In this document: in pieces, positions 54,805-62,634 of the stretch
Numbering within the stretch: position 1 is the stretch's first letter
Layout: each line of letters opens with the position of its first letter
Assembly (NCBI RefSeq): GCF_013602415.1
Contig: NZ_WPAG02000002.1
Location: 2,669,480-2,733,479 of the forward strand
Length of the DNA: 64,000 bases
Direction of reading: 5' to 3'
Source of the DNA: Rhodococcus sp. B50
GTDB taxonomy: Bacteria > Actinomycetota > Actinomycetes > Mycobacteriales > Mycobacteriaceae
Translations under genes and position numbers: made by a program
Notes under the pieces: model-generated
Databases searched by the model: none
What the model was told of the DNA's origin: nothing
What the model saw: only the letters and a program-made list of their open reading frames with translations

Positions 54805-56331
54805 ATGACGCCCGAGACCCACGTCACATTCACCGACGGGACCGTCCGCGGCACCCGGCTCGGCGACCTCCTCGCCTGGCGCGGCATCCCGTACGCCGCT
54901 CCCCCGGTCGGTCCGCTGCGACTGCGCGCCCCGCAACCGGTCGAACCCTGGACCGGTGTGCGCGATGCGACGCAGTTCGGGAATGCGGCCCCGCAGCGGG
55001 CGCGCTATGCCTCGACCGGTCGCCGCGGTGTGCGTGTCCGTCCCGACGAGGACTGCCTGACCCTCAACGTGCTCGCTCCCGCCGGCCGGGTACACGCGCC
55101 GCGACCGGTTCTCGTGTTCATCCACGGCGGTGCGTTCACCCTCGGCACGAGTGCGCTGTCGGTGTACGGCGGCGAGTCGCTGGTCCGGCGCGGCGACGTC
55201 GTCTACGTGTCGGTCAACTACCGCCTCGGAGCGCTCGGCTATCTCGACTTCGGCGCCTTCTCCACCGAGTCGGCGCGGTTCGATTCCAATCTCGGTCTGC
55301 GCGACCAGGTCGCGGCACTGGAATGGGTGCAGCGCAACATCGCGGCCTTCGGCGGCGACCCCGGCAACGTGACGGTCTTCGGCGAGTCCGCGGGCGGCAC
55401 CTCGGTGACCACCCTGCTGGCGACACCCGCCGCGCGCGGACTGTTCTCCGCCGCGATCGCGCAGAGTCCCGCACCGAATCTCGTCGTCACCGCCGATCGC
55501 TCGGCCGAATGGGGCCGCACGTTCGTCGAACTGCTCGGTGCCGATCCGGATTCGGCGGCCCGCGCGCTCCTCGACGCCTCGCCCGTCGAACTCGGGCGGG
55601 TGGGTTCCCGGCTCGGGGCGCAGGTTCTGCGCGCGACCCCCGGTCTGCATCCGTTCGGCCCGGTCGTCGACGGCGAGTTCGTTCCCCTCCAGCCGCTCGA
55701 GGCGTACGAGACCGGTGCGGCGCATCCTGTTCCGCTCGTGCTCGGAACGAACGACCGGGAAGGCGCGCTGTTCCCGAAGGTCCTCGACGCTCTGCCCACG
55801 AATCCCCGCCGGATCGACGCGCTGTTCGCCGCGACCGACCCGGAGGCGAAGGATCGCATCACGGCGGTCTATCCGGGATATCCGGACGAGCGCGCTGCGA
55901 TCGATCTCGGCGGCGACCTCACCTTCTGGTATCCGTCGGTGCAGATCGCGCAGGCACATGCACGGTTCGCGCCGACCTTCATGTACCGGTTCGATCTCGC
56001 CCCGCGGCTGTTGCGGTGGACGGGCCTCGACGCGACCCACGCCGTGGAGCTGCTCGCGGTCTTCGACCAGAGCGACGAACCGCTCGGCCGCGCCCTCACG
56101 GCGCTGGGTGGCCGACGCAGGCTGCGTACGGTCTCCGCGGCGATGCAGCGTCAGTGGCTGAACGTGACGCGGCACGGCGAACCGTTGCCGTCGTGGCCAC
56201 GCTATGACGAGAACGACCGTGCGACAGTCATTTTCGACGAGGTCACGCGCGTCGAGCACGATCCGCGCCGCGACCGGCGACTCGCGTGGGAGGGCTACCG
56301 CGGGTACACCGCTCCGGCACCCGTCCGGTGA
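54805..56331 (+). CDS. Type B carboxylesterase
   Basis: 508 aa from ATG 54805. Alpha/beta-hydrolase with the type B motifs: RGIPYAAPPVGPLRLRAPQP, EDCLTLNVLAPA, HGGAFTLGTSALSVYGGESL (oxyanion hole) and VTVFGESAGGTSVTTLLA with the catalytic Ser. No signal peptide, so intracellular. It starts 55 bases after the preceding gene on the same strand; together they may handle ester lipids. Substrate unknown. Confidence 0.93.
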   Translation: MTPETHVTFTDGTVRGTRLGDLLAWRGIPYAAPPVGPLRLRAPQPVEPWTGVRDATQFGNAAPQRARYASTGRRGVRVRPDEDCLTLNVLAPAGRVHAPRPVLVFIHGGAFTLGTSALSVYGGESLVRRGDVVYVSVNYRLGALGYLDFGAFSTESARFDSNLGLRDQVAALEWVQRNIAAFGGDPGNVTVFGESAGGTSVTTLLATPAARGLFSAAIAQSPAPNLVVTADRSAEWGRTFVELLGADPDSAARALLDASPVELGRVGSRLGAQVLRATPGLHPFGPVVDGEFVPLQPLEAYETGAAHPVPLVLGTNDREGALFPKVLDALPTNPRRIDALFAATDPEAKDRITAVYPGYPDERAAIDLGGDLTFWYPSVQIAQAHARFAPTFMYRFDLAPRLLRWTGLDATHAVELLAVFDQSDEPLGRALTALGGRRRLRTVSAAMQRQWLNVTRHGEPLPSWPRYDENDRATVIFDEVTRVEHDPRRDRRLAWEGYRGYTAPAPVR

Positions 56332-56337
56332 GCGCCG

Positions 56338-56664
56338 CTATTTCGCGACGGTGAGCAGGAAGGCGACGTCCTCGATGGCGCTGACACTGTGCCGCACGGG
56401 CGGGATGATGATCAGGTCGCCCGCCGAACCCTTCCAGACGTCGTTGCCGGCGACGAGCTGGAGCTGGCCCGAGAGCACCTGCAGGGTCGCCTCGCCCGGA
56501 CTGTCGTGCTCGCCGAGTTCGTGCCCCGCAAGCAGGGCGACGACGGTCTGCCGCAGGTGCTTGGTATGCCCACCGAAAACCGTCTGGGAGCTGCGTCCGC
56601 TGCTGGACGTCGCTGCGAGTTTGAGCTGCTGCCGTGCCATGGCGGTCAAGGAGAGCTTGTCCAT
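56338..56664 (-). CDS. Small cupin-domain protein
   Basis: 108 aa. Single cupin barrel: AGHELGEHDSPGEATLQVLS (the HxH-type first motif is reduced) and QLQLVAGNDVWKGSAGDLII with IPPVRHSVSAIEDVAFLLTV (second motif). Metal binding uncertain. Close in sequence type to cupins that bind small phenolic or stress ligands. Converges on the esterase gene. Confidence 0.85.
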   Translation of the reverse strand: MDKLSLTAMARQQLKLAATSSSGRSSQTVFGGHTKHLRQTVVALLAGHELGEHDSPGEATLQVLSGQLQLVAGNDVWKGSAGDLIIIPPVRHSVSAIEDVAFLLTVAK

Positions 56665-56699
56665 GTACCGCAGTATCGCTCAGATGCCGCCGCGAGCAC

Positions 56700-57185
56700 T
56701 CAGCTTCGCGCGTACCGGATCCAGCGGAACCTGATTCCCTTGGTGGACATCTGCCATTCCCCCGGCTCCGCCGCCCACTCGGGTCCGATCTCCGGCGCGG
56801 TCGCGTCGCCGTCGACGTCGAGGTCCACCTCGGTCACGAGCAGGTGCGTGGCGAACGGCATCGCCTGCGCGTAGATCTGGCCTCCGCCCATCACCACGGC
56901 CTCACCGTCGCCGGCGAGCGTCAGCGCGTCGTCGAGACTCGTCGCGGTCTCGGCACCCTCGGCCGACCACTCGGCGTTGCGGGTGACGACGATGTTCCGC
57001 CGGCCCGGCAGCGGCCGGAACCTCGGCGGCAGCGAGTCCCAGGTGAGCCGCCCCATGATCACCGGCTTTCCCATCGTCGCGTCCTTGAAGAACGCCATGT
57101 CCTCGGGGATGTGCCACGGGATGGTGTTCTCCCGGCCGATCACACCGTCGTGTGCCTGAGCCCAGACGAGGGTGACATCTCCCAT
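56700..57185 (-). CDS. folA: Dihydrofolate reductase
   Basis: 161 aa, ATG at 57185 overlapping the thyA stop by one base. LVWAQAHDGVIGRENTIPWH with the Ile/Trp loop, HIPEDMAFFKDATMGKPVIM, GRRNIVVTRNAEW and VVMGGGQIYAQAM (GG dinucleotide). Asp in EDMAFF acts in proton transfer. Coupled to thyA, the standard folate pair. Confidence 0.96.
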   Translation of the reverse strand: MGDVTLVWAQAHDGVIGRENTIPWHIPEDMAFFKDATMGKPVIMGRLTWDSLPPRFRPLPGRRNIVVTRNAEWSAEGAETATSLDDALTLAGDGEAVVMGGGQIYAQAMPFATHLLVTEVDLDVDGDATAPEIGPEWAAEPGEWQMSTKGIRFRWIRYARS

Positions 57186-57985
57186 CAGACGGCCACCGGC
57201 GCCTTGATCGCCGGGTGGTGCCGGTAGCCGACGACCTCGACGTCCTCGTAGTGGTAGCCGAAGATCGAGTCGCGCGGGTGCAGCTTCAGCGTCGGATAGG
57301 GATACGGCTCGCGGGTGAGCTGTTCGGTGACCTGATCGATGTGGTTGGAGTAGATGTGGCAGTCGCCGCCGGTCCAGACGAACTCGCCGGGTTCGAGGCC
57401 GGTCTGCTGCGCGACCATGTGGGTGAGCAGCGCGTAGCTGGCGATGTTGAACGGCACACCGAGGAACATGTCGGCGCTGCGCTGGTAGAGCTGGCAGCTC
57501 AGTTTGCCGTCGGCCACGTAGAACTGGAAGAACGCGTGGCACGGCATCAGTGCCATCTTGTCGAGCTCGGCGACGTTCCATGCGGACACGAGGATCCGGC
57601 GCGAGTCGGGGTTGGTGCGCAGCGTCTCGATCACCTGGCTGATCTGGTCGATGTGCTGCCCGTCCGGCGTCGGCCAGGAACGCCACTGCACGCCGTAGAC
57701 CGGTCCGAGGTCGCCGTCGGGCGCCGCCCACTCGTCCCAGATCGTCACGCCGTGCTGCCGAAGCCACTCGACGTTGGAGTCGCCGCGCAGGAACCACAGC
57801 AGCTCGTAGACGATGGACTTCAGATGCACCTTCTTCGTGGTGATCAGCGGGAAGCCCTCGGACAGATCGAAGCGCATCTGGTGGCCGAACAGGCTTCGGG
57901 TTCCGGTGCCGGTGCGGTCGTTCTTCTCGGCTCCGGTTTCGAGAATCAGGCGCAGGAGATCTTCGTAGGGCGTCGGCACAGTCAC
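57185..57985 (-). CDS. thyA: Thymidylate synthase (ThyA type)
   Basis: 266 aa from GTG 57985. [20 protein letters not shown] (phosphate-binding Arg), [20 protein letters not shown], catalytic Cys in [20 protein letters not shown], and [20 protein letters not shown]. Makes dTMP from dUMP. Followed by folA. A palindromic repeat (58009-58056) lies between it and the divergent glycosylase gene. Confidence 0.97.
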   Translation of the reverse strand: MTVPTPYEDLLRLILETGAEKNDRTGTGTRSLFGHQMRFDLSEGFPLITTKKVHLKSIVYELLWFLRGDSNVEWLRQHGVTIWDEWAAPDGDLGPVYGVQWRSWPTPDGQHIDQISQVIETLRTNPDSRRILVSAWNVAELDKMALMPCHAFFQFYVADGKLSCQLYQRSADMFLGVPFNIASYALLTHMVAQQTGLEPGEFVWTGGDCHIYSNHIDQVTEQLTREPYPYPTLKLHPRDSIFGYHYEDVEVVGYRHHPAIKAPVAV

Positions 57986-58008
57986 GCACTGCAGTCTAGG
58001 CGGCCTCC

Positions 58009-58056
58009 GCCCGTGCGCGATTCCGGTAGCCGGTGCTGCCAGAACCGCGCACGAGC
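58009..58056. repeat. Palindromic repeat, copy 2
   Basis: Left arm 58009-58030 (GCCCGTGCGCGATTCCGGTAG, 21 of 22 bases as copy 1), loop CGGT, right arm 58035-58056; 18 of 22 pairs. It lies in the 96-base divergent gap between thyA and the glycosylase gene, where a terminator is not expected, so it is more likely a dispersed structured repeat. Confidence 0.7.
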
Positions 58057-58081
58057 CCGGGACGGGCCTTAGCCTGTTCCC

Positions 58082-58948
58082 ATGCCCGAGCTCCCCGAGG
58101 TGGAAGCACTTGCGGTGTTCCTGCGCGAGCACGCGGTCGGCAGCGTCGTCGGACGCATCGACGTCGCGGCGCTGAGCGTGCTGCAGACCGCCGACCCGCC
58201 GATCACGGCGCTGCAGGGACGCGACATCACCGGCGCGTCACGCTTCGGCAAGTTCCTCGCGATCGCCTGCTCGGACCTGCACCTCATCACGCACCTGTCG
58301 CGCGGTGGCTGGTTGCGGTGGCTCGACGAGCCGTCGCAGACTCCCCCGAAACTCGGCCGCGGTCCGCTCGCCCTCCGCGTCCATTTGTTCGCCCCCGACG
58401 CGACGACCCCGGCCTTCGACCTCACCGAGGCCGGCACGAAGAAGCGATTGGCGGTCTGGGTCGTCGACGATCCGCAGAAGGTTCCCGGCATCGCCCGCCT
58501 CGGCCCCGACGCGCTCACCCTCACGCGCGACGAGTTCGCCGCACTCCTGACCGACAGCACCTCACGCCTCAAGACGTTGCTGATCGACCAGAAGATTCTC
58601 GCGGGCATCGGCAACGCCTACTCCGACGAGATCCTGCACGTCGCGCAGCAATCACCGTTCGCGACCGCCGGACGGCTGACCGACGACGAGGTGACCGTGC
58701 TGTACGGGGCGATGCGGTCGGTGCTCACCGATGCCGTCACCCGCTCGGTCGGGCAGGACGCGGCGCGCCTCAAGGGCGAGAAACGGTCGGGTCTGCGCGT
58801 GCACGCCCGCGCCGGCGAGCCGTGCCCGGTGTGCGGCGACACCGTCCGCGAGGTCTCCTACACCGACCGCTCGTTCCAGTACTGCCCGACCTGCCAGACC
58901 GGAGGGAAGGTCCTCGCCGACCGGCGGATGTCCCGCCTGCTGAAGTAG
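58082..58948 (+). CDS. Fpg/Nei-family DNA glycosylase-AP lyase
   Basis: 288 aa. [17 protein letters not shown] has the catalytic Pro2-Glu3 N-terminus. The H2TH region [20 protein letters not shown] and the C-terminal zinc finger ([31 protein letters not shown]) are intact. Removes oxidised purines or pyrimidines. I cannot separate Fpg from Nei by sequence alone. The gene reads away from thyA. Confidence 0.94.
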   Translation: MPELPEVEALAVFLREHAVGSVVGRIDVAALSVLQTADPPITALQGRDITGASRFGKFLAIACSDLHLITHLSRGGWLRWLDEPSQTPPKLGRGPLALRVHLFAPDATTPAFDLTEAGTKKRLAVWVVDDPQKVPGIARLGPDALTLTRDEFAALLTDSTSRLKTLLIDQKILAGIGNAYSDEILHVAQQSPFATAGRLTDDEVTVLYGAMRSVLTDAVTRSVGQDAARLKGEKRSGLRVHARAGEPCPVCGDTVREVSYTDRSFQYCPTCQTGGKVLADRRMSRLLK

Positions 58949-58949
58949 T

Positions 58950-60008
58950 GTGCGCGCCGTGCAGATCCGGTCCTGGCTTCGCGAAGGAGTCCGCACTCTC
59001 GCACCGGGTTATTTCGCCTTCGTCATGGCCGGTGGCATCGTCTCCACGGGCCTCCACATCCAAGGCTTCCGTTTCGCATCGACGGTGCTGCTGATCGTGG
59101 CCGCCCTCGGATATGCGGTGCTCGTCGCACTGTCGGTGTGGCGGTTCCTCGCGTTCCGCGGCGAGGTCCGCGCCGACCTCGCCGATTCCGGACGGGCGTT
59201 CGGATTCTTCACCTTCGTCGCGGGCAGCAACGTGCTCGGCGTGCGCCTGATGATGGACGCCTGGCATTCCACGGCGGCGGTGCTGCTCGCGACCGCGGCA
59301 GTGACGTGGCTGGTGCTCGGATACGTCGTCCCGTGGACCGCGGTGCTCGGCACGACGGAGCGTCCCGTCCTCGCGAAGGCCAACGGAACGTGGTTCATCT
59401 GGGTGGTCGCGAGCGAATCGGTGGCCATCGCAGCGGCCGCACTCCAGCCCGTCTACCGCGAACTGGACAGACTGCTCGCCGCCGTCGCGGTGTTCACGTG
59501 GGGCGTGGGGCTGTTCCTGTACGCGGCGGCCGGCATCTTCGTCGCGGCGCGGATGCTGCAGTACCCGCTGAGACCCACCGATCTGACCGCGCCGTACTGG
59601 GTGTCGATGGGAGCGTGCTCGATCATCGTCGTGGCGGGCTCGCAGATCGTCGAGATGGACGACGCACCGATGGTGGACGCGACCCGTGGACTGATCGCGG
59701 GCCTCGCCGTCGTCGTCTGGGCCTTCGCGACGTGGTTGTTGCCACCACTCGTCGCGGCCGGGTGGTGGCGGCATCGCACCCACCGGGTTCCGCTCACCTA
59801 CGACTCGTCCTTGTGGTCGATCGTCTTCCCCCTGGGCATGTACGCGGTTGCGGGGATGTATCTGGGTCGCGCCGACGAACTTCCACTGGTCGGTGCGATC
59901 GGCGCCGCAGAGTTGTGGATCGCGGTGACCGCCTGGGTCGTGGTGTTCGCGGCGATGCTCCACCGCCTGTGGGTCCGGCTCGTGCGCCCGGTCGACGAGC
60001 GCGACTGA
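58950..60008 (+). CDS. TehA/SLAC1-type (TDT) transporter
   Basis: 352 aa, GTG 58950, one base after the glycosylase stop. Ten predicted helices. The TDT fold is suggested by LAPGYFAFVMAGGIVSTGLH, GSNVLGVRLMMDAWHSTAAV and FIWVVASESVAIAAAALQP. Members export tellurite or C4-dicarboxylates, or act as anion channels (family knowledge). Its 3' end overlaps the convergent minus-strand frame at 59798-60008. Confidence 0.85.
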   Translation: MRAVQIRSWLREGVRTLAPGYFAFVMAGGIVSTGLHIQGFRFASTVLLIVAALGYAVLVALSVWRFLAFRGEVRADLADSGRAFGFFTFVAGSNVLGVRLMMDAWHSTAAVLLATAAVTWLVLGYVVPWTAVLGTTERPVLAKANGTWFIWVVASESVAIAAAALQPVYRELDRLLAAVAVFTWGVGLFLYAAAGIFVAARMLQYPLRPTDLTAPYWVSMGACSIIVVAGSQIVEMDDAPMVDATRGLIAGLAVVVWAFATWLLPPLVAAGWWRHRTHRVPLTYDSSLWSIVFPLGMYAVAGMYLGRADELPLVGAIGAAELWIAVTAWVVVFAAMLHRLWVRLVRPVDERD

Positions 60009-60787
60009 CGGTGGCCGCCCGCGCGGGTCCGCCCCACCTCTCCGTACCAGCGGACGGCGAGGACGACCGCCAGGGCAACCCCGACCGCGTCGCCGCCGTA
60101 GTACATCGACTGGGCACCGGCCTGCAGATCGGACACGTCGAAGGTCGTGCCGGGCGGCGACTGCGCGTACAGCGTCTTCGCCAGCACCGAATGGGCTGCG
60201 CCGGCCATGAGCAACACCACCGCGAGGTGCGCGAGGCCGTATCTGCGCCGGAGCGGATCGAGGCGGCAGATCGCGACGGTGAAGAGCATCCCCGCGGCGA
60301 AGACGTGCAGGTGGACGACAGCCGCGACGAGCGCCTCGTCGTGCATCGCCGCGAACAGCGGTGTCCGGTAGAGCACCCACAACCCACCCATGTCCAGGAC
60401 TGCCGCGACGACCGGCACCGTCAGCAGTTCGGCCGGACGCGAGTGCAGCACATTGAGCAGACCCGTGCGTGTGCTTCCCACCGGAACGCTCCTCAACAGC
60501 AGCGTCATCGGCCTGCCCAGCACGATCAACAGGGGGCCGACCATGCCCACCAGCAGATGCCCGGTCATGTGGGAAGTGAACGGACCGCCGGGCAAGGGCA
60601 GCACCGACACCGCGGCCACGGCCCCGGCACCCGCGACGACACTCGCATCACGCCACTGCGGCCACGCGTCGCCACGTCGGCGGAGCCGCACGGCCGCGCC
60701 GATGTACAGCGCGACCCCCACCGCCGCGGCGATCAGGACGGCGAGGGCGAGCACGCTCGGTCCTGTGTGGGTCGGATGATCGTGCAC
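59798..60787 (-). CDS. CtaG-type (cytochrome c oxidase assembly) membrane protein with antisense overlap
   Basis: 329 aa. Residues 1-250 are polytopic with the caa3_CtaG pattern: LPLPGGPFTSHMTGHLLVGM, GPLLIVLGRPMTLLLRSV, and HLHVFAAGMLFTVAICRLDP. From residue about 260 the frame runs 211 bases into the 3' end of the TDT gene on the other strand, giving a basic Ser/Thr/Arg-rich tail (GGHRQSRSSTGRTSRTHRRW) unlike the family. The true coding end may be nearer 60010, or the stop may be lost. Related proteins help copper insertion into cytochrome oxidase. Confidence 0.75.
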   Translation of the reverse strand: MHDHPTHTGPSVLALAVLIAAAVGVALYIGAAVRLRRRGDAWPQWRDASVVAGAGAVAAVSVLPLPGGPFTSHMTGHLLVGMVGPLLIVLGRPMTLLLRSVPVGSTRTGLLNVLHSRPAELLTVPVVAAVLDMGGLWVLYRTPLFAAMHDEALVAAVVHLHVFAAGMLFTVAICRLDPLRRRYGLAHLAVVLLMAGAAHSVLAKTLYAQSPPGTTFDVSDLQAGAQSMYYGGDAVGVALAVVLAVRWYGEVGRTRAGGHRQSRSSTGRTSRTHRRWSIAANTTTQAVTAIHNSAAPIAPTSGSSSARPRYIPATAYMPRGKTIDHKDES

Positions 60788-60796
60788 CGACGGCTC

Positions 60797-61291
60797 CTAT
60801 CCGTCCGAGAGCTCGGTGGTGCGGGCGTTCCGCCGCGCCGACCACCACAGGGCGGCACCGGCGATCAGGAACACGAGCGCTCCTGCGATCCATGCCAGGT
60901 CATAGGGCCACACGTCGACGTCGTAGCGGATCTGGTGGATGCGGAACACCTTGTGGTTCACCAGCCCGTCGAACAACTGGAATCCCCCGGCGCCCATGAG
61001 CAGGGCCGCCCAGAAGTGCCGTACCGCGAGGGCATGTCTGCGACGCACGTCCGCAAGCAACGCGAATCCCGCTACGAGCACGAGCAACTCGGCCGTGTGC
61101 AGCAGGCCGTCGGAGGCGAGCCCGACCGCGGGCGTGGATCGATCGTAGAAGTGGTGCCAACCGAGGATCTGGTGGAAGACGATCTCGTCGATCGCGGCCA
61201 TGAGCGCCACACCGAGCAGGACGCCACTGATCGCGGAGTGCCGCACCGAGATTCCGTCGCGCGTACCCCCGGATCGCGTCGCGCCGGTCAT
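60797..61291 (-). CDS. DUF2243 membrane protein
   Basis: 164 aa from ATG 61291. Four helices; EIVFHQILGWHHFYDRST and HFWAALLMGAGGFQLFDGLV and VNHKVFRIHQIRYDV carry the His-rich motifs of DUF2243. It is directly upstream of the CtaG-like gene (9 bases), a frequent pair that suggests a redox/copper role, not proven. The gap to the divergent 61374 gene is 82 bases. Confidence 0.85.
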   Translation of the reverse strand: MTGATRSGGTRDGISVRHSAISGVLLGVALMAAIDEIVFHQILGWHHFYDRSTPAVGLASDGLLHTAELLVLVAGFALLADVRRRHALAVRHFWAALLMGAGGFQLFDGLVNHKVFRIHQIRYDVDVWPYDLAWIAGALVFLIAGAALWWSARRNARTTELSDG

Positions 61292-61373
61292 CGCTTCCTC
61301 ACCGTATCGTCCTGGGACCTGCTGTATCGGGATTGCGGGTTGTTCCGATCCCGCGGCGGGTACCCGACCGACC

Positions 61374-61922
61374 ATGCTGAGAAACGCACTGTGGGAAGGC
61401 CTGGTCGCCGGCACGGCCGGTGTCGCCGCCATGACTGTCGGGGAGAAGATCGAGCAGGCCGTCACCGGGCGCCCGAACTCGCACGTCCCCGGCCGCGTCC
61501 TCGCCCGGTTGACGGGTGCGTCCGAGTCCGACGGGCAGCATTCGACCGCCCTGAACTGGGCGATGCACTTCGGTCAAGGCGTCGTCCTGGGCGTGTTGCG
61601 GTCGGTCATGGCCGAGGTGGGGCTGCGAGGGCCGCTCGCGTCGACGAAGTTCACCGTCGTGCGGCTGACCAACGACCAGATCCTCGAGAACGCGACCGGC
61701 GCCGGGGCACCGCCGCAGACGTGGCCGCGGTCGGAACTGGTGATCGACGTCCTCCACAAGAGCGTCTACGGGTTCGTCACCGGTGCAGTCGCCGACGCGC
61801 TGGCCGCCCGCCGGGGTCCCGGCCCGGGCGGGCGGCACGCCGGCCTCGTCCCGGGCCGCCACTCCGACATCGGCCCCGTGCCTCGCAGCGCGGCAGCGGG
61901 GCGGCTGCCGCGCGGAGCATGA
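61374..61922 (+). CDS. Hypothetical membrane-associated protein
   Basis: 182 aa from ATG 61374. WEGLVAGTAGVAAMTVGEKI and FGQGVVLGVLRSVMAEVG are weakly hydrophobic; VIDVLHKSVYGFVTGAVAD is a possible second helix. The C-terminal 30 residues are Arg/Gly/Pro-rich. No family recognised with confidence. Starts 82 bases from the divergent DUF2243 gene, with the hydrolase gene 64 bases downstream. Confidence 0.65.
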   Translation: MLRNALWEGLVAGTAGVAAMTVGEKIEQAVTGRPNSHVPGRVLARLTGASESDGQHSTALNWAMHFGQGVVLGVLRSVMAEVGLRGPLASTKFTVVRLTNDQILENATGAGAPPQTWPRSELVIDVLHKSVYGFVTGAVADALAARRGPGPGGRHAGLVPGRHSDIGPVPRSAAAGRLPRGA

Positions 61923-61986
61923 ACCGGCTGCGGCGAAGCGCAGAGGGGCACACGAGCGCAGCCGACCGGGCGGTTACCGTATCGGT

Positions 61987-62634
61987 GTGAGCGTCGAACC
62001 GCTGGACACCGGCACCGTGGCCGGTCACCTGCATCTTCCCGAGGGCAGCGCGCAGGGCGCCGTCGCGTTGACGCACGGGGCCGGCGGCAACTGCGACGCC
62101 CGGATCCTGCAACTGATGTGCGCCCGGTTCGCCGACTCCGGCTTCCTCGCCCTGCGCTACGACCTGCCGTTCCGTCGGCGTAAACCCAAGGGACCCCCGC
62201 AGCCGTCCCGGGCGGAGGAGGACCGTGCGGGTGTGGCCGCCGCGGCTGCGGAGCTGCGCGAACGGGTGCCCGGTCCCCTGCTGCTCGGCGGCGTCTCCTA
62301 CGGCGGCCGGCAGACGTCGATGCTCGCGGCCGACGAACCCGGCATCGCCGACGCCCTCGTCCTGCTGTCCTATCCCCTCCATCCCCCGGGGAAGCCGGAG
62401 AAGCTACGCACCGAGCACCTGCCGAAGATCGCGATGCCCACGGTGTTCGTCCACGGCGACCGCGACCCCTTCGGCACCTTCGACGAACTTCGGGAGGCAC
62501 TCGCCCTCCTGCACGCGGCCGCGACCCTCGTGGAGGTCACCGGGGCCGCACACGACCTGAGCCGCGCGAAGACGGATCCGTCGGAGGCCGCCGTCTCCGC
62601 TGCACTGCACCTGCTGGAAGAAAAGACATCATGA
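61987..62634 (+). CDS. Alpha/beta-hydrolase (dienelactone-like)
   Basis: 215 aa from GTG 61987. LTHGAGGNCDARILQLMCAR (oxyanion loop), LLGGVSYGGRQTSMLAADEP (nucleophile Ser in GVSYGG), FVHGDRDPFGTFDELR (Asp) and GAAHDLSRAK (His) form a complete triad. Its stop overlaps the sensor kinase start (ATGA), so the two are coupled. Confidence 0.88.
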   Translation: MSVEPLDTGTVAGHLHLPEGSAQGAVALTHGAGGNCDARILQLMCARFADSGFLALRYDLPFRRRKPKGPPQPSRAEEDRAGVAAAAAELRERVPGPLLLGGVSYGGRQTSMLAADEPGIADALVLLSYPLHPPGKPEKLRTEHLPKIAMPTVFVHGDRDPFGTFDELREALALLHAAATLVEVTGAAHDLSRAKTDPSEAAVSAALHLLEEKTS

